Virus record (IMG/VR): IMGVR_UViG_3300024933_000034
Location: 1-37,204 of that record
Length of the DNA stretch: 37,204 nucleotides
Source: a virus
Reading direction: 5' to 3' (one strand)
Each line of letters starts with the position of its first letter. The stretch's first letter is position 1. The notes under the pieces are model-generated. The model had not been told where the DNA came from. It searched no databases and saw only the letters and a list, made by a program, of their open reading frames with translations. A program made the position numbers and the translations under genes. Below are positions 7,401 to 14,965 of the stretch, in pieces.

Positions 7401-10057
7401 TTGCCCACGATGGCGGCGGGGTTGGAGAGGCCCAAGGTCTGCCCTACGGACGATCCTGCGAACTTGCCGAAGGCCGAGGCGATCGAGTTGGAGACGCCAT
7501 TGGTAAGCGCGCTGTAGAGGGCGCTGCCCGAGTTCACCAGCCCCATCAAGCCGCCTGCGCCAGGCGTGCTGCCCGAGGTTCCGGTTGCGGAGGCCAGCAC
7601 CGATGCGGCGGCGCCCATCACCGGCTGAAGCGCAATGCGGAATGCTGTGGTGCGCAGCATGCCCACCACGTATTCCTTGAGGGACTTTCCCCCAGCCATC
7701 GCCGCGTTGGTCAGGCCCTGCTCGTACTGCTCTGTCACGCGCTGCAGCTCGCTGCGCAGCTCGCGCACGTGGTCGATCTCGGCGCGGGCCGTGGCATTGG
7801 CGCGGGCCTGTGCGGCCGTCTCGCGAGCCCGGGCAGACTGCTCATCGCGGTCGGCCTGCGTGTAGCTGGTGTTGGTGCGGATGGCTTCGAGCTGGCGTTC
7901 CAGCTCCAGCTCGATGCGCAAGTACTCCACGGCCAGGCCGCGTTGGGAGGCCGTGCCGGTGACCGTCTGGCGCTCGACTTCCAGCAGCCGCGTGGCTTCG
8001 TTCACTCCTCGGGCGTAGTCTGTGACTGCCTGGCGGCCCGCGTACACAGCCTGGGTGCGTGCGACCTCAGCCTGGGCGATCTCGTCGGCTATTTGCTGCT
8101 GCACGGCGTACTGGGCCTGCATCACCTTGAGGTCAGCCTCGCGGGCGGCCTTGATGCCCGGCTGCTTGGCGAGCAGCTTTTCTTGCTCTTGGGTCAGTTG
8201 CTCGGCGGTGAGCTTGCCGTCCTTGAACTGCTTATTGAGGTCTTCCCAGTCGCGGTAGAACGAGCTGGAGAGGCCCGCCAGCTCGCCCAGCAGGCCGCGC
8301 TGGCGCTCCAGCTCACGGGAGGCAGAGTTGGCCGCGCCCTTGTCGGCGTTCTTGGCCTTGTAGGCCGCGATCTCCTTCTGTATTGCGGCCTCATCCTTGC
8401 CCGCGGCAAGGCCCTTTTGCCGGATGCTATCGATCTCCTTGGCTTCCTTGGCCTGCTTGGACAGGTTGGCCGTGACAATCTTGTCCCATTCGGCCACCGC
8501 TTCCGTCTGCTTGGCCTGGTCTGCAACGGCCGAGGCGTTCGCGTTGTTCATCGCGATCTTGCGCTCAAGGAGCCGTATCTCTTCTTTCAGCCCGGCAGTG
8601 GCCTGGCCGTCTTTTATGCCGAGGCTCGCGTTGCGTTCCTGTTGGCGGGTCAGGTTCTCCCGAAGCTGCGCCAGGTTCTGCTCGTCGGTGGTGGCGCGGC
8701 CGATACCCAAGATGGCATCCCAGCCCTTTTTTGCCACGCCAGTGACGCTGTGCCAGGCGCGCTCGATGGAGCCCAGGTTGGCGACGATCTCGTTCTTTCG
8801 GGCTTCAAAGGCAGCGATGTAGGCGCGCTGCGCAGCGGCCCCCGCTTCTTCCTTCTTGCCCTGCTCGTCCAGGGCCTTGATGTGCGAATAGACCGCCTCG
8901 GTGAGGTAGTGATACTGCTGGTTGAGCTTGATGCTGGCGGCAAGCGGGGCATCGGCGAGCTTCTCCAGGTCGGCCACCACGTTCTTGACCGGAACGCCGA
9001 CATAGCGATCCAGGTCCACCGCCACCGCCGCAAAGTGCTGCAGGTTCTCGGCCGCAATGTCACCACTGCCCGCCATCTGGGCCAGGGCTGTGGCAGCGGC
9101 GCCCTGGGTGCCGGTGACTTGGGCAATGGCGCGGGCCATGTCGGTGAGCTGGCCCACGGTAGTGCCGGCTGCATTGCCCGACATGACGATGGACTCGCGG
9201 TAACCATCGGCTTCGGCGGAGCCTTTGTAGTAGGCCAATGCGGCAACACCCACAGTTCCCGCCAGCAGGCCAAAACCCGCTGCGGCCGGAGTAATTGCTC
9301 CGGTCATGGCGCGCAGCGCATTGCCCGCTCCACCGAAGGAGTCCTTGATCTGCCCGCCCTGCTGGATCGCCACCATCCAGATGGGCATGCCGCTTGCCAT
9401 GCTGGTGACCACATCGGTCATCTGCGCGGGCAGCATGCGCATGGCGGCAGCGTGCTGGGCGGCAGAGATGGCACCCCGGCCGTGGGCCTTGTTGGCCGAT
9501 TCAATGGCCTGGATGTACTGCTCGGCGCCGCCCGACACGCCCATCTGGGCGGCCCGGTACCGCAGGATCTCGGTGTGCGATTTGCCCTGCAGCTCCACCT
9601 CTTCGCGCAGGCCCGCCAGAAATGCGGCTTGCTGGCCTGCGGCCCGTTGCTTGGCGGCTGCGGCCTCGCGCTGTGCGGCTTCCTCGGCGCGGGCGGTTTC
9701 AGCAGCGGCCTGTTGGGCCGCGCGCTGGTTTTGGAGCTGCAGGATCAGCGGAGACGCCTGGGCGGCCACACCGGCCTGGGCGGCCCGGTAGCGCAGCAGC
9801 TCGTCGGTGGACTTGCCAGAAACGGCGATCTGCTCGCGCAGCCCGGCGATGAACTGCTCGCCCGCTGCACTCTTGCTGGCGGCCGCGACTCCATCCAAGG
9901 CCGTAGCGACGGTCTTGACGGCTGTGCTTGCGGTCTGGGAGGTAGAGGCGACCTTGCCGGAAAAGAGCTGGTGCTCCTGTCCAGCGGCCTGCAGCATGGC
10001 GATGTATTGGCCCTGCTCCAGCTGCAAAACTACCTTGACGACCTTGCTGTCAGCCAT
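4439..10057 (-). CDS. Tail tape measure protein
   Basis: At 1872 residues this is by far the longest gene here. It is mostly helical and Ala/Gln/Glu-rich, with long coiled-coil stretches (about 110-200, 470-840, 1300-1490). Hydrophobic Gly/Ala segments lie near 255-285 and 860-1010, as in lambda gpH-type rulers. The protein sets tail length and is ejected with the DNA. An N-terminal duplication is visible: residues 69-95 and 146-172 share FxAGLRE, the GKSxxExLRYRAAQ pattern and spacing. The C-terminal 400 residues are Gly/Tyr/Asn-rich and may act at the tip. It starts 8 nt inside the end of the DUF1799 gene. No sheath gene exists nearby, consistent with a long flexible tail. Confidence 0.92.
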   Translation of the reverse strand: MADSKVVKVVLQLEQGQYIAMLQAAGQEHQLFSGKVASTSQTASTAVKTVATALDGVAAASKSAAGEQFIAGLREQIAVSGKSTDELLRYRAAQAGVAAQASPLILQLQNQRAAQQAAAETARAEEAAQREAAAAKQRAAGQQAAFLAGLREEVELQGKSHTEILRYRAAQMGVSGGAEQYIQAIESANKAHGRGAISAAQHAAAMRMLPAQMTDVVTSMASGMPIWMVAIQQGGQIKDSFGGAGNALRAMTGAITPAAAGFGLLAGTVGVAALAYYKGSAEADGYRESIVMSGNAAGTTVGQLTDMARAIAQVTGTQGAAATALAQMAGSGDIAAENLQHFAAVAVDLDRYVGVPVKNVVADLEKLADAPLAASIKLNQQYHYLTEAVYSHIKALDEQGKKEEAGAAAQRAYIAAFEARKNEIVANLGSIERAWHSVTGVAKKGWDAILGIGRATTDEQNLAQLRENLTRQQERNASLGIKDGQATAGLKEEIRLLERKIAMNNANASAVADQAKQTEAVAEWDKIVTANLSKQAKEAKEIDSIRQKGLAAGKDEAAIQKEIAAYKAKNADKGAANSASRELERQRGLLGELAGLSSSFYRDWEDLNKQFKDGKLTAEQLTQEQEKLLAKQPGIKAAREADLKVMQAQYAVQQQIADEIAQAEVARTQAVYAGRQAVTDYARGVNEATRLLEVERQTVTGTASQRGLAVEYLRIELELERQLEAIRTNTSYTQADRDEQSARARETAAQARANATARAEIDHVRELRSELQRVTEQYEQGLTNAAMAGGKSLKEYVVGMLRTTAFRIALQPVMGAAASVLASATGTSGSTPGAGGLMGLVNSGSALYSALTNGVSNSIASAFGKFAGSSVGQTLGLSNPAAIVGNNPSAFVPAGGQLTSLGSSIGTGLGMLGSGFAGYGLSSAISGGYSTGGNTVNVLSGIASAFLGPVAGVVGGLINRAFGRKLKDVGIEGTLGGAEGFTGQSYQFYKGGWFRSDKTSYSDLDPATAGVLSNSFKAIQAEVGAFATALGLDTAKIATFTTALKLSTNGLDEAGIQKAFQEALAKGSNELAQQVLGTWTSTSEEVTRTMVSGMTDAMDGVILSVTETITHSTYAASEYAKEGEEAIDTLRRLASSLTGVNGIFESMGTTLYQTGLAGADMASQLVDLLGGLENFTALASRYYEGYFSEAERVANTTRLLTRSFEALGLKLPETREQLRAIIESQDLTTEEGRKRYAELLKLTADFASITSDLANANEAISKQRAASYSALERSVAAEKKVLQARLDAARDTASALEDVFNLLRTNVRDLYGEADATRAMLARQGNDFIVAALQKALSTGVLPDADQLAEAIAAARAGLDISNFGGDTAERDYAANVLAGRLAGLERVAGRQLTDAQRTVRELELQTIQLDQTLEYWRQQLDISEGTYQAITSVATAVENLRNDLVQTGTTKPGGANTVGGGTTPAAGGGVVPRTSYGADEALTSFEKFKAWYAGIRVNADPRVLMNEGYQVPDWMRVHNGADDGTDKEQFGSYLFFKNNPQYAKDLEQIYSTGRSSYATDGSTLVRSDLSKMPTDVAEYYRNNRDELLASEGFGLDPVLAYQLYNFGPQQFGLDGKRQSFTEWLQTTKWTPEGLVANNNVVSYAQMGYGNYNLARWDTSSGNIVDVDGRMYTPDGKYIGNASRAQLDAIYGAGYKPTASAGRSSLYNSQVGGGGSEADYYGSIKTNLDKAIADGWSAQQLVDAVVSTGASLTDVANAYGISLAQVQENLRNNGATNIPAYAVGTNYVTRDHVALVHEGEAIIPKAYNPAANPGLFQGSGLDRLIALQESFLSELAQIKSAVWTMATSSGFIADLLTSVKNGNAFIVQLAPE

Positions 10058-10394
10058 TGTTTCCCTTGCTGTTCATGATTTCCGCCGCTTCGTCTTCGAG
10101 CACCCGGACCTGGCTGCGCACCAGGCGCCAACGACGCCGAGGCACGCCCTGAATGCGCAGACTGGACTCGACCGCCGTTACGTCCAGGCCCTGGATGCGC
10201 AGGAAGCCCAGGCCCGCGATCACGCGCCACTGGCGCTCGCAGTCGGTGAACACGTTCCAGGCTTCCTCGTGTTCGGGCCAGAGCTCGAAGTCGCCGTCTT
10301 CGCCGTCCTCTGCGCCCGTTCCCTTGGGGCAGGCATTGGCGGCGCGGTCCGCCCCTTCTGCGTTCACCCCCAGCAGCGCGAAGTCGAGGGCCAT
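10050..10394 (-). CDS. DUF1799 tail assembly protein, probably made as a -1 frameshift extension (T-like)
   Basis: From its ATG at 10394 this reads as 114 residues, with WPEHEEAWNVF and a VESSLRIQGVPRR stretch typical of DUF1799 phage proteins found before tape measures. It corresponds to lambda T. The reading frame stays open upstream through the end of the chaperone gene to a slippery heptamer at 10466-10472. A -1 slip there would give a fused protein of 281 residues (143 from the chaperone plus 138). Its own ATG has only a poorly spaced GAGGA, which favours frameshift expression. The end overlaps the tape-measure start by 8 nt. Confidence 0.8.
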   Translation of the reverse strand: MALDFALLGVNAEGADRAANACPKGTGAEDGEDGDFELWPEHEEAWNVFTDCERQWRVIAGLGFLRIQGLDVTAVESSLRIQGVPRRRWRLVRSQVRVLEDEAAEIMNSKGNNG

Positions 10395-10438
10395 GTCCTC
10401 ACGGCTTGCGGCGCTGGGCGCAGGCGCTGCCCCCCGTG

Positions 10439-10894
10439 TCAGGCGGTGGCGGGCAGCGCCTCGGAGTTTTTTTCCGCTGCGGCCAGGTCCTGGCTGACGT
10501 CGCGGGACTCCAGGTAGGCGCGCACGAAGGCGCCCTCAAGGCCGGGGTTGTCGAACACCACCTGGGCACGCGCTGCGGGGGTGTAGATGGCCACGGAGCC
10601 GTCATCGTTCTTGAACCCATCCCAGTCCACGAGCACCAGGTCTAGCACCTCCTTGTCGGTGATCTGGTCGGTGGGCTGGGGCGGCGCGGGCTGGTTTTCC
10701 AGCAGCGCCCGGCTGAGTGCGCGCACATACTCGCGGCCCGCGTGGATGCGCTGGTCCAGCGCCTTGCGCTCTTCTTCGTTCAGACGCTTGAAGCGCGCCT
10801 TGAACTTGAAGACCAGCGGCTTGTCGGGCTGGTCCGGGACGATGAAGTGGCCGGGCGCCCAGTAGGCGGGGTTCTTGGTGATGACAACTGCCAT
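10439..10894 (-). CDS. Tail assembly chaperone (G-like)
   Basis: This 151-residue, mainly acidic and helical protein sits between major tail protein and tape measure, the standard place of tail assembly chaperones. Residues 20-65 carry a charged region (LNEEERKALDQR). The end of the gene contains a slippery A AAA AAC at codons 141-143, so a minor longer product should be made with the DUF1799 domain. By analogy with lambda gpG/gpGT, the pair would coat the tape measure and recruit major tail subunits. Start ATG at 10894 is preceded by an AAAGGAG ribosome-binding site. Confidence 0.85.
   Translation of the reverse strand: MAVVITKNPAYWAPGHFIVPDQPDKPLVFKFKARFKRLNEEERKALDQRIHAGREYVRALSRALLENQPAPPQPTDQITDKEVLDLVLVDWDGFKNDDGSVAIYTPAARAQVVFDNPGLEGAFVRAYLESRDVSQDLAAAEKNSEALPATA
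10466..10472 (-). other. Programmed -1 frameshift site (A AAA AAC)
   Basis: In the chaperone frame codons 141-143 read GAA AAA AAC, which sets a canonical X XXY YYZ heptamer, A AAA AAC. After a -1 slip the frame continues without stop into the DUF1799 gene. This is the same arrangement as lambda G/GT tail chaperones. The zero frame ends 27 nt further on. Confidence 0.85.
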
Positions 10895-10951
10895 GGCGGA
10901 AAACTCCTTTGCAATGCGTGAAACGGGGGCGATACGTGGCTCGGGCGGCGA

Positions 10952-11890
10952 TCAGACGCGGATGGTCAGCTCGTCGTTGCCTGCTGCCGTGGGGATGAAC
11001 TTCAGCGGCAGCGTGACCATCTGCAGGCCGTCCTGTTCTCCGAAGCTGGGCTTGCCGATCTGCGCCTGGGGCGCGGCCACGGTGAGCGTGTTGGTGGCCC
11101 CCTGTCCGTGCAGCAGCTCGAAAGCCAGCTTGGTGCCGATCAGCGAGTCCCAGTCGTGCGTGGTCGCCAGGGTGTTGCGGATCGTGATGGAGCCGGTGCT
11201 GGCGCGGCCGGTGATCTCGGTGTTGTCCACCTCGGTCAAGTCCTGCTTGGTCACCGTGTTGCCCAGGTCGATGCTGAAGGCATTGCAGGCCCAGTACTTC
11301 GCGCCCAGCTTGACGCGGGTGTTGGCCGCATTGACGCCCAAGGGCAGTTCAAAGACCGGAGCCGTGGCAGGCATGGCGCCCAGCACTTCCACTTCCTTCC
11401 AGGCGCCAGTGAACTCGAAGTTGAACCAGGGCAGCTGCTTGGCGCCGCCTTCGAGCTTCACGTTGCCAGCAGCGCCGGGCATCTTGTAGACATTGCGGCC
11501 GACGACGGCATAGAGCGACAGGCTCTCGAACGCGTCGCCGATGGGGGCGAACAGCGTGTGCGGGTCAGGGTCGGGCGCGGGCGTATTGGTGGCCTGCATG
11601 CCGCAGCCGCGCAGCAGCTTGGTGTAGCCAGGCAGTGCCCCTGCCACGCCCACACCGGCCAGGCCCACGCGGAAAGCCATCTTGCGGTACCGGGTCACCA
11701 GCACGGACTCATTGGCGCCGAAGTGGGGGCGGATGATGTCGTATTCGACCTCTTCGCCCTCGGTGGGCGTAATCGTGACGTTGCCCACTTCCAGGGCGTC
11801 GGCCGCGCCGGGCAGCACAAAGGTGCCCGCCGTGGCTTCTACGGCGGCCATGAGCGCCATCTGGCGCAGGCGAATGATTGGATCGGCCAT
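10952..11890 (-). CDS. Major tail (tube) protein
   Basis: This 312-residue protein has the organisation of siphovirus tube proteins: an N-terminal helix-poor arm (ADPIIRLRQMALMAAVEATAG), then alternating beta segments ending in a strand-rich KFIPTAAGNDELTIRV tail. The N-terminus with EATAGTFVLP is typical of tube proteins of the B3-like group. It is followed by the chaperone pair and tape measure, and no tail sheath gene precedes or follows it. It starts at 11890 behind an AAAGGAGT site. It forms the tail tube through which DNA passes. Confidence 0.8.
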   Translation of the reverse strand: MADPIIRLRQMALMAAVEATAGTFVLPGAADALEVGNVTITPTEGEEVEYDIIRPHFGANESVLVTRYRKMAFRVGLAGVGVAGALPGYTKLLRGCGMQATNTPAPDPDPHTLFAPIGDAFESLSLYAVVGRNVYKMPGAAGNVKLEGGAKQLPWFNFEFTGAWKEVEVLGAMPATAPVFELPLGVNAANTRVKLGAKYWACNAFSIDLGNTVTKQDLTEVDNTEITGRASTGSITIRNTLATTHDWDSLIGTKLAFELLHGQGATNTLTVAAPQAQIGKPSFGEQDGLQMVTLPLKFIPTAAGNDELTIRV

Positions 11891-11896
11891 GGTGCG

Positions 11897-12139
11897 TTAC
11901 TCCTTTGCGGTGGCTTCGGTGGGCTGCTGGGTGCGGTCTACGAGGGTGCGCAGGCCGCCCGAGCGGATGTAGAGGCCGCCTTTGCCGGTGTGCTCGTCCG
12001 GTGCGGGCGGCTTGGGCGCGGCGGGCGCTGGGGTAGGAACCACGGTGGTGGCTCCGTTGTCGGCGGCGGTGTGGGCCGCTGTCGCCGACGTTTCTTGGGC
12101 TTTGGTGCGGGTGCTGGGTTTGGCATCGTCTTTGCTCAC
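11897..12139 (-). CDS. Small Pro/Ala/Thr-rich phage protein
   Basis: This 80-residue product starts at a GTG (12139) that overlaps the stop of the tail terminator gene in a GTGA and has an AGGAG site 5-6 nt upstream. The first 45 residues are low-complexity Ala/Thr/Pro. The end has GGLYIRSGGLRTLVDRTQQP, the conserved-looking part. Genes of this kind are seen next to the tube gene in B3-type phages. No function is known to me; a tail or head-tail joining accessory is possible. Confidence 0.6.
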   Translation of the reverse strand: MSKDDAKPSTRTKAQETSATAAHTAADNGATTVVPTPAPAAPKPPAPDEHTGKGGLYIRSGGLRTLVDRTQQPTEATAKE

Positions 12140-12564
12140 GGAGTGCTCCTGTAGTACGTGGTCAACACAAATTCATCGCTCCACCAGAGCTGGCCGTCGC
12201 CCTGGAACTGGACAAGCTCCCCCCCGGCGAACGTGATGGGCTCACCGGTCTCGTCGTCAGGCACCCAGCCCACCAGCGCCTGGCGCACCTGCAGGCGTGC
12301 GGCCTCCAGCTCGATGAGCACATCGAGGCCCTGGGCGCTGCGGGCCGTCTCCAGCAGGAACAGCACGCCAAAGAGGACCGTGATGTCCTGGTCCAGCGGG
12401 CCGGTGTGGCGCAGCTCGTGGCCCTTCTCGGTGAGGGGGATGAGGTACAGCGAGGGGCCCGCGACGGTGCCGCGCATCGCGGCGTCGAGGCTGCTGGCGC
12501 CGTCGATCTCGCGCATGCCGGAGACCCGGTCCTTGAGGCGCTGGAGCGTGAGGGGTAGCCACAT
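12136..12564 (-). CDS. Tail terminator / gp37-like protein
   Basis: This 142-residue protein lies between the gp36-like head completion gene and the tube gene, where tail terminator or tail completion proteins are encoded. It contains an amphipathic helix-strand pattern (LTLQRLKDRV at the start, then PSLYLIPLTEKG and FGVLFLLETARSAQG), like Mu gp37/DUF1834-type proteins. It ends with the solvent-exposed FVLTTYYRSTP. Its stop overlaps the next gene's GTG start. The role is inferred from family pattern and position. Confidence 0.65.
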   Translation of the reverse strand: MWLPLTLQRLKDRVSGMREIDGASSLDAAMRGTVAGPSLYLIPLTEKGHELRHTGPLDQDITVLFGVLFLLETARSAQGLDVLIELEAARLQVRQALVGWVPDDETGEPITFAGGELVQFQGDGQLWWSDEFVLTTYYRSTP

Positions 12565-12569
12565 GCCGT

Positions 12570-13106
12570 TTACCGAAAGGCACGCAGCTGATTGCGCGAG
12601 AACACCGCAGGCGCGGCATCAAAGCGCACGTCGGTGCTGGTGGTGTTGGCGGGGGCCTCTGGGTCGTTGCCGCCCAAGCTCAATTTGCCCGCTGCCAGGC
12701 GGTCGAGCATCTTCAGCGCGTCGCGGTAGTCGCGGGCCACCGGGTCTTTGGCTTCGTCGGTTACGCGGCGGCCGTTGAGCAGGTAGCGCGCGATGGCCCG
12801 GGTCCAGGCGGTGAGCAGGCTCTTGCCGGTGGACGTGGGCGGCAGGTTCAGGGGCAGCGTGTAGCCCCGCTGCGCCAGGTAGCCGTCGATCACAGCACCG
12901 GCCTCGGCCACAGCGTCTTGCACGCGCTGCAGGGCGGCGTCGGCCGCAGCGAGCTGGGGGGCAGTCCACGCAGAGCGATCGGCGCCGCGCAACGTGGCAT
13001 CCATCAAGGCGAAATCCACCACGGGCGAGGCATCGCTGCTGGCCGCGAGAGCGATCTCGCGGGCACCGGGGCGTTCTGCCAGTTCGGCGGCGGTGATGTA
13101 AGGCAT
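12570..13106 (-). CDS. DUF1320 (Mu gp36-like) head-tail connector protein
   Basis: This 178-residue protein begins MPYITAAELAERPG, close to the start of Mu gp36/DUF1320 proteins. It continues with the diagnostic AVAEAGAVIDGYLAQRGYTLPLNLPP and a helical ARYLLNGRR segment. Such proteins act as head completion or neck connectors. The C-terminal 40 residues are extended and Asn/Pro-rich. It lies after the capsid and gp35-like genes, in the same order as Mu. A 149-bp gap with a strong hairpin (13204-13231) separates it from the gp35-like gene. Confidence 0.8.
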   Translation of the reverse strand: MPYITAAELAERPGAREIALAASSDASPVVDFALMDATLRGADRSAWTAPQLAAADAALQRVQDAVAEAGAVIDGYLAQRGYTLPLNLPPTSTGKSLLTAWTRAIARYLLNGRRVTDEAKDPVARDYRDALKMLDRLAAGKLSLGGNDPEAPANTTSTDVRFDAAPAVFSRNQLRAFR

Positions 13107-13203
13107 GGTGGTTGTGGGAAATCAGATCGCCGGGGCTCAACCAACACCCTTCCCGTTATCCAGCCCCGGCATGAGGTTGGCGGTGGAGTTCTCCCTGGGC
13201 TCC

Positions 13204-13231
13204 CCGCGCGCTGGGAGAACGAAGCGCGCGG
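13204..13231 (-). other. Strong hairpin in the gp35-gp36 gap
   Basis: Perfect 9-bp arms (CCGCGCGCT at 13204-13212 and AGCGCGCGG at 13223-13231) flank a 10-nt loop. No T-run follows on the minus strand, so it is not a standard terminator. It may stabilise the 3' end of the capsid mRNA or lower expression of downstream tail genes. Confidence 0.5.
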
Positions 13232-13255
13232 ATCAAAGCCCTTCGCTTGGGGGTA

Positions 13256-13561
13256 TCAGGTCCCGGTTCCTTCGCCGCTGGCCTGGTCGGCCAGTTCTGC
13301 GACCTGCTCTTCGGGTACTTCCATCAACTGCGCGACCAGCATGGGTTCGCGGTCGATCTGCTCGTACTGCTCGGGGGTCAGTTCGCTCAGCGGCACGACG
13401 GTGGTGCCGTGCCATTCGCGGCCCGCGCGGCGGAAGCCATCGCGCTTGCTGATGACCTGCAGCACCTGGCGCATGCCGGGGGCGGCTGCACTGGGCAAAG
13501 TTGCTTTGGCGGCTTTTGCCGCTGCAGCGGCAGCGGTCTTGTTTCGGGTGGCGGTTGCCAT
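13256..13561 (-). CDS. Mu gp35-like protein
   Basis: This 101-residue protein starts at ATG 13561 behind TTAGGAGC. A basic Ala/Lys-rich N-terminus (residues 1-30) precedes a compact domain with RDGFRRAGREWHG and LSELTPEQYEQIDREP. That second half resembles the HI1506/gp35 class found between major capsid and gp36 in Mu-like prophages. Its function is unknown in Mu as well; it may be structural. The longer in-frame reading to 13846 overlaps the capsid gene in another frame and is not accepted. Confidence 0.7.
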   Translation of the reverse strand: MATATRNKTAAAAAAKAAKATLPSAAAPGMRQVLQVISKRDGFRRAGREWHGTTVVPLSELTPEQYEQIDREPMLVAQLMEVPEEQVAELADQASGEGTGT

Positions 13562-13596
13562 GGGCGTTGCTCCTAAGGGGTTGGGCCAGGGGGCGG

Positions 13597-14490
13597 TCAG
13601 GCGGTGAGCCAGGGGCAGACGACAACCTTGGACAGGTTGCGCATGACGTTGCTGGCGCCGTTGGCGAGGCGCTCGGCCTGCACCACTTCCAGGGCCTGCT
13701 TCTCCAGGGTGGGGGGCACCCACAGCTCGGTGCTGCGGATGACCAACGGCTTGCCGTTGTCGCCCTTGAGGGACTGGTGGTCGGCGCGGGCGTCGGCGTA
13801 GCTGTTCGCGTCCAGCGTCTCTTTGCTGGCGTAGGCGAGCTGCCAAAACCCCAGGCCCACGTTGCCCCGTCCGTCAGCGCCCCAGATGAACTCGTTGCGG
13901 CTGAAGACGTTGTCATCCGTGAGGCTGGTCTTGGCCTGGAAGGCGTAGTCGCGACGCTTCTGGTAGATGATGGGCTTGAGCACCTTGGTGGTGTCCATCA
14001 GGAACCAAGCCGTGCCGCTGCCGCCCTGGAAGTTGCTCACGCTGGCCTGGCTGCCGGGGGCGCCCACCGGATGGTCCGTGTCGAAGAAGTACTGGCCGTC
14101 GTAGCAAGGCGTGGTGAAGGCCGCGTTCAACAGGCTGAAGACCAGCTCGTCGGGGTGCTGGGCAGCGTCCTGGCCGAGCTGCTCGATGACAGGCTTGTAG
14201 ACGCCGTAATGGTCGTCTTCGATCTCGTCGCGACTGACGGTCACCGTGTTCTCGAACGTCTTGTTCTTGATGGCGTAGTCGTGCTGCACCAGGTTCTGGT
14301 ACTGGCGCTCGCCGATCCATTCGCGGAACTTGGTGATCTTGCCCAGCCAGCCGTATTTCTGCTCGCTGGTGGTGCTGGGCACCATGGTTGCGACTTGGCT
14401 CCACATGGGGGCCGCCATGGCGAGGCCGCCCGCGAAGGCGGCGCTGAACGCCTGGTTGAGGATCGCGAGGTTTTGCTGATTGATGATCAT
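13597..14490 (-). CDS. Major capsid protein (Mu gpT-like)
   Basis: This 297-residue protein matches the Mu-like major head subunit throughout. The start MIINQQNLAILNQAFSAAF, the KYGWLGKITKFREWIGER segment, SRDEIEDDHYGVY and the DTDHPVG block are all typical of gpT. It forms the HK97-fold shell. It is preceded by the decoration-like and protease genes, and followed by gp35/gp36-like genes, the same order as in Mu. The start at 14490 is 29 nt after the decoration gene. Confidence 0.92.
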   Translation of the reverse strand: MIINQQNLAILNQAFSAAFAGGLAMAAPMWSQVATMVPSTTSEQKYGWLGKITKFREWIGERQYQNLVQHDYAIKNKTFENTVTVSRDEIEDDHYGVYKPVIEQLGQDAAQHPDELVFSLLNAAFTTPCYDGQYFFDTDHPVGAPGSQASVSNFQGGSGTAWFLMDTTKVLKPIIYQKRRDYAFQAKTSLTDDNVFSRNEFIWGADGRGNVGLGFWQLAYASKETLDANSYADARADHQSLKGDNGKPLVIRSTELWVPPTLEKQALEVVQAERLANGASNVMRNLSKVVVCPWLTA

Positions 14491-14519
14491 GATGGGTTGA
14501 AACTCCGTTGCAGTGGGAA

Positions 14520-14930
14520 TCAGCGGAAATCGACCCAGACGCCATCAGCATCCACGTCGAAAATCTTGCCCGCCACGCTGCGCGTGTTGGAGCCGTTGGT
14601 TTTGGCGACCGTCTGGTCGTCCACGATGAAGCAGTCATTGCCTACGTCAGCCAGCGTGATGGCGTCGGCCGCTGCCGAGTTGGCGAAGCGGTGCGGGCCC
14701 TTGCGGCAGCGAACGCGAATAGCACCGGCCACCCCGCCTGAGTTGTCTGCGCGGTGCTCAGACACGCCCACCGCCTTGAGCGTGGTGGAGGTGGCGCCGG
14801 GCACGGCATAGCCCGCAGCGTTGACGCAGGTGATGGCGCCGCCCCAGATGCGGGTGGAGGCGGCCACGGGTGGCTCGATCTGTTTGCCGTCGCTGCGGCG
14901 GGTGTTGCGGTCTTGAGTGAGTGCAGGCAC
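14520..14930 (-). CDS. Capsid decoration-like (cement) protein
   Basis: I place the start at a GTG (14930) because GGAG lies 6 nt upstream and the next frame-compatible start would cut into the protease gene. The 136-residue product is beta-rich: RIWGGAITCVNAAGYAVPG, a Gly/Ala middle, and FDVDADGVWVDFR at the end. Small proteins with this look between protease/scaffold and major capsid are usually capsid-stabilising decoration proteins (lambda gpD-like place). The family was not confirmed. Confidence 0.7.
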   Translation of the reverse strand: MPALTQDRNTRRSDGKQIEPPVAASTRIWGGAITCVNAAGYAVPGATSTTLKAVGVSEHRADNSGGVAGAIRVRCRKGPHRFANSAAADAITLADVGNDCFIVDDQTVAKTNGSNTRSVAGKIFDVDADGVWVDFR

Positions 14931-14965
14931 TTTGTTCTCCGGTAGTGATGGGGATGGCCGCGCGA

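Noticed and set aside
6725-10078. A 1117-codon plus-strand open frame
   Set aside because: It lies opposite the tape-measure gene and is a shadow of GC-rich codons. It has no family features and no ribosome site.
13254-13275. A GGTCCCGGTTCC segment resembling the 25-bp element
   Set aside because: It is in the opposite orientation, matches only a short core, and lies at the end of a gene without a promoter-like context.
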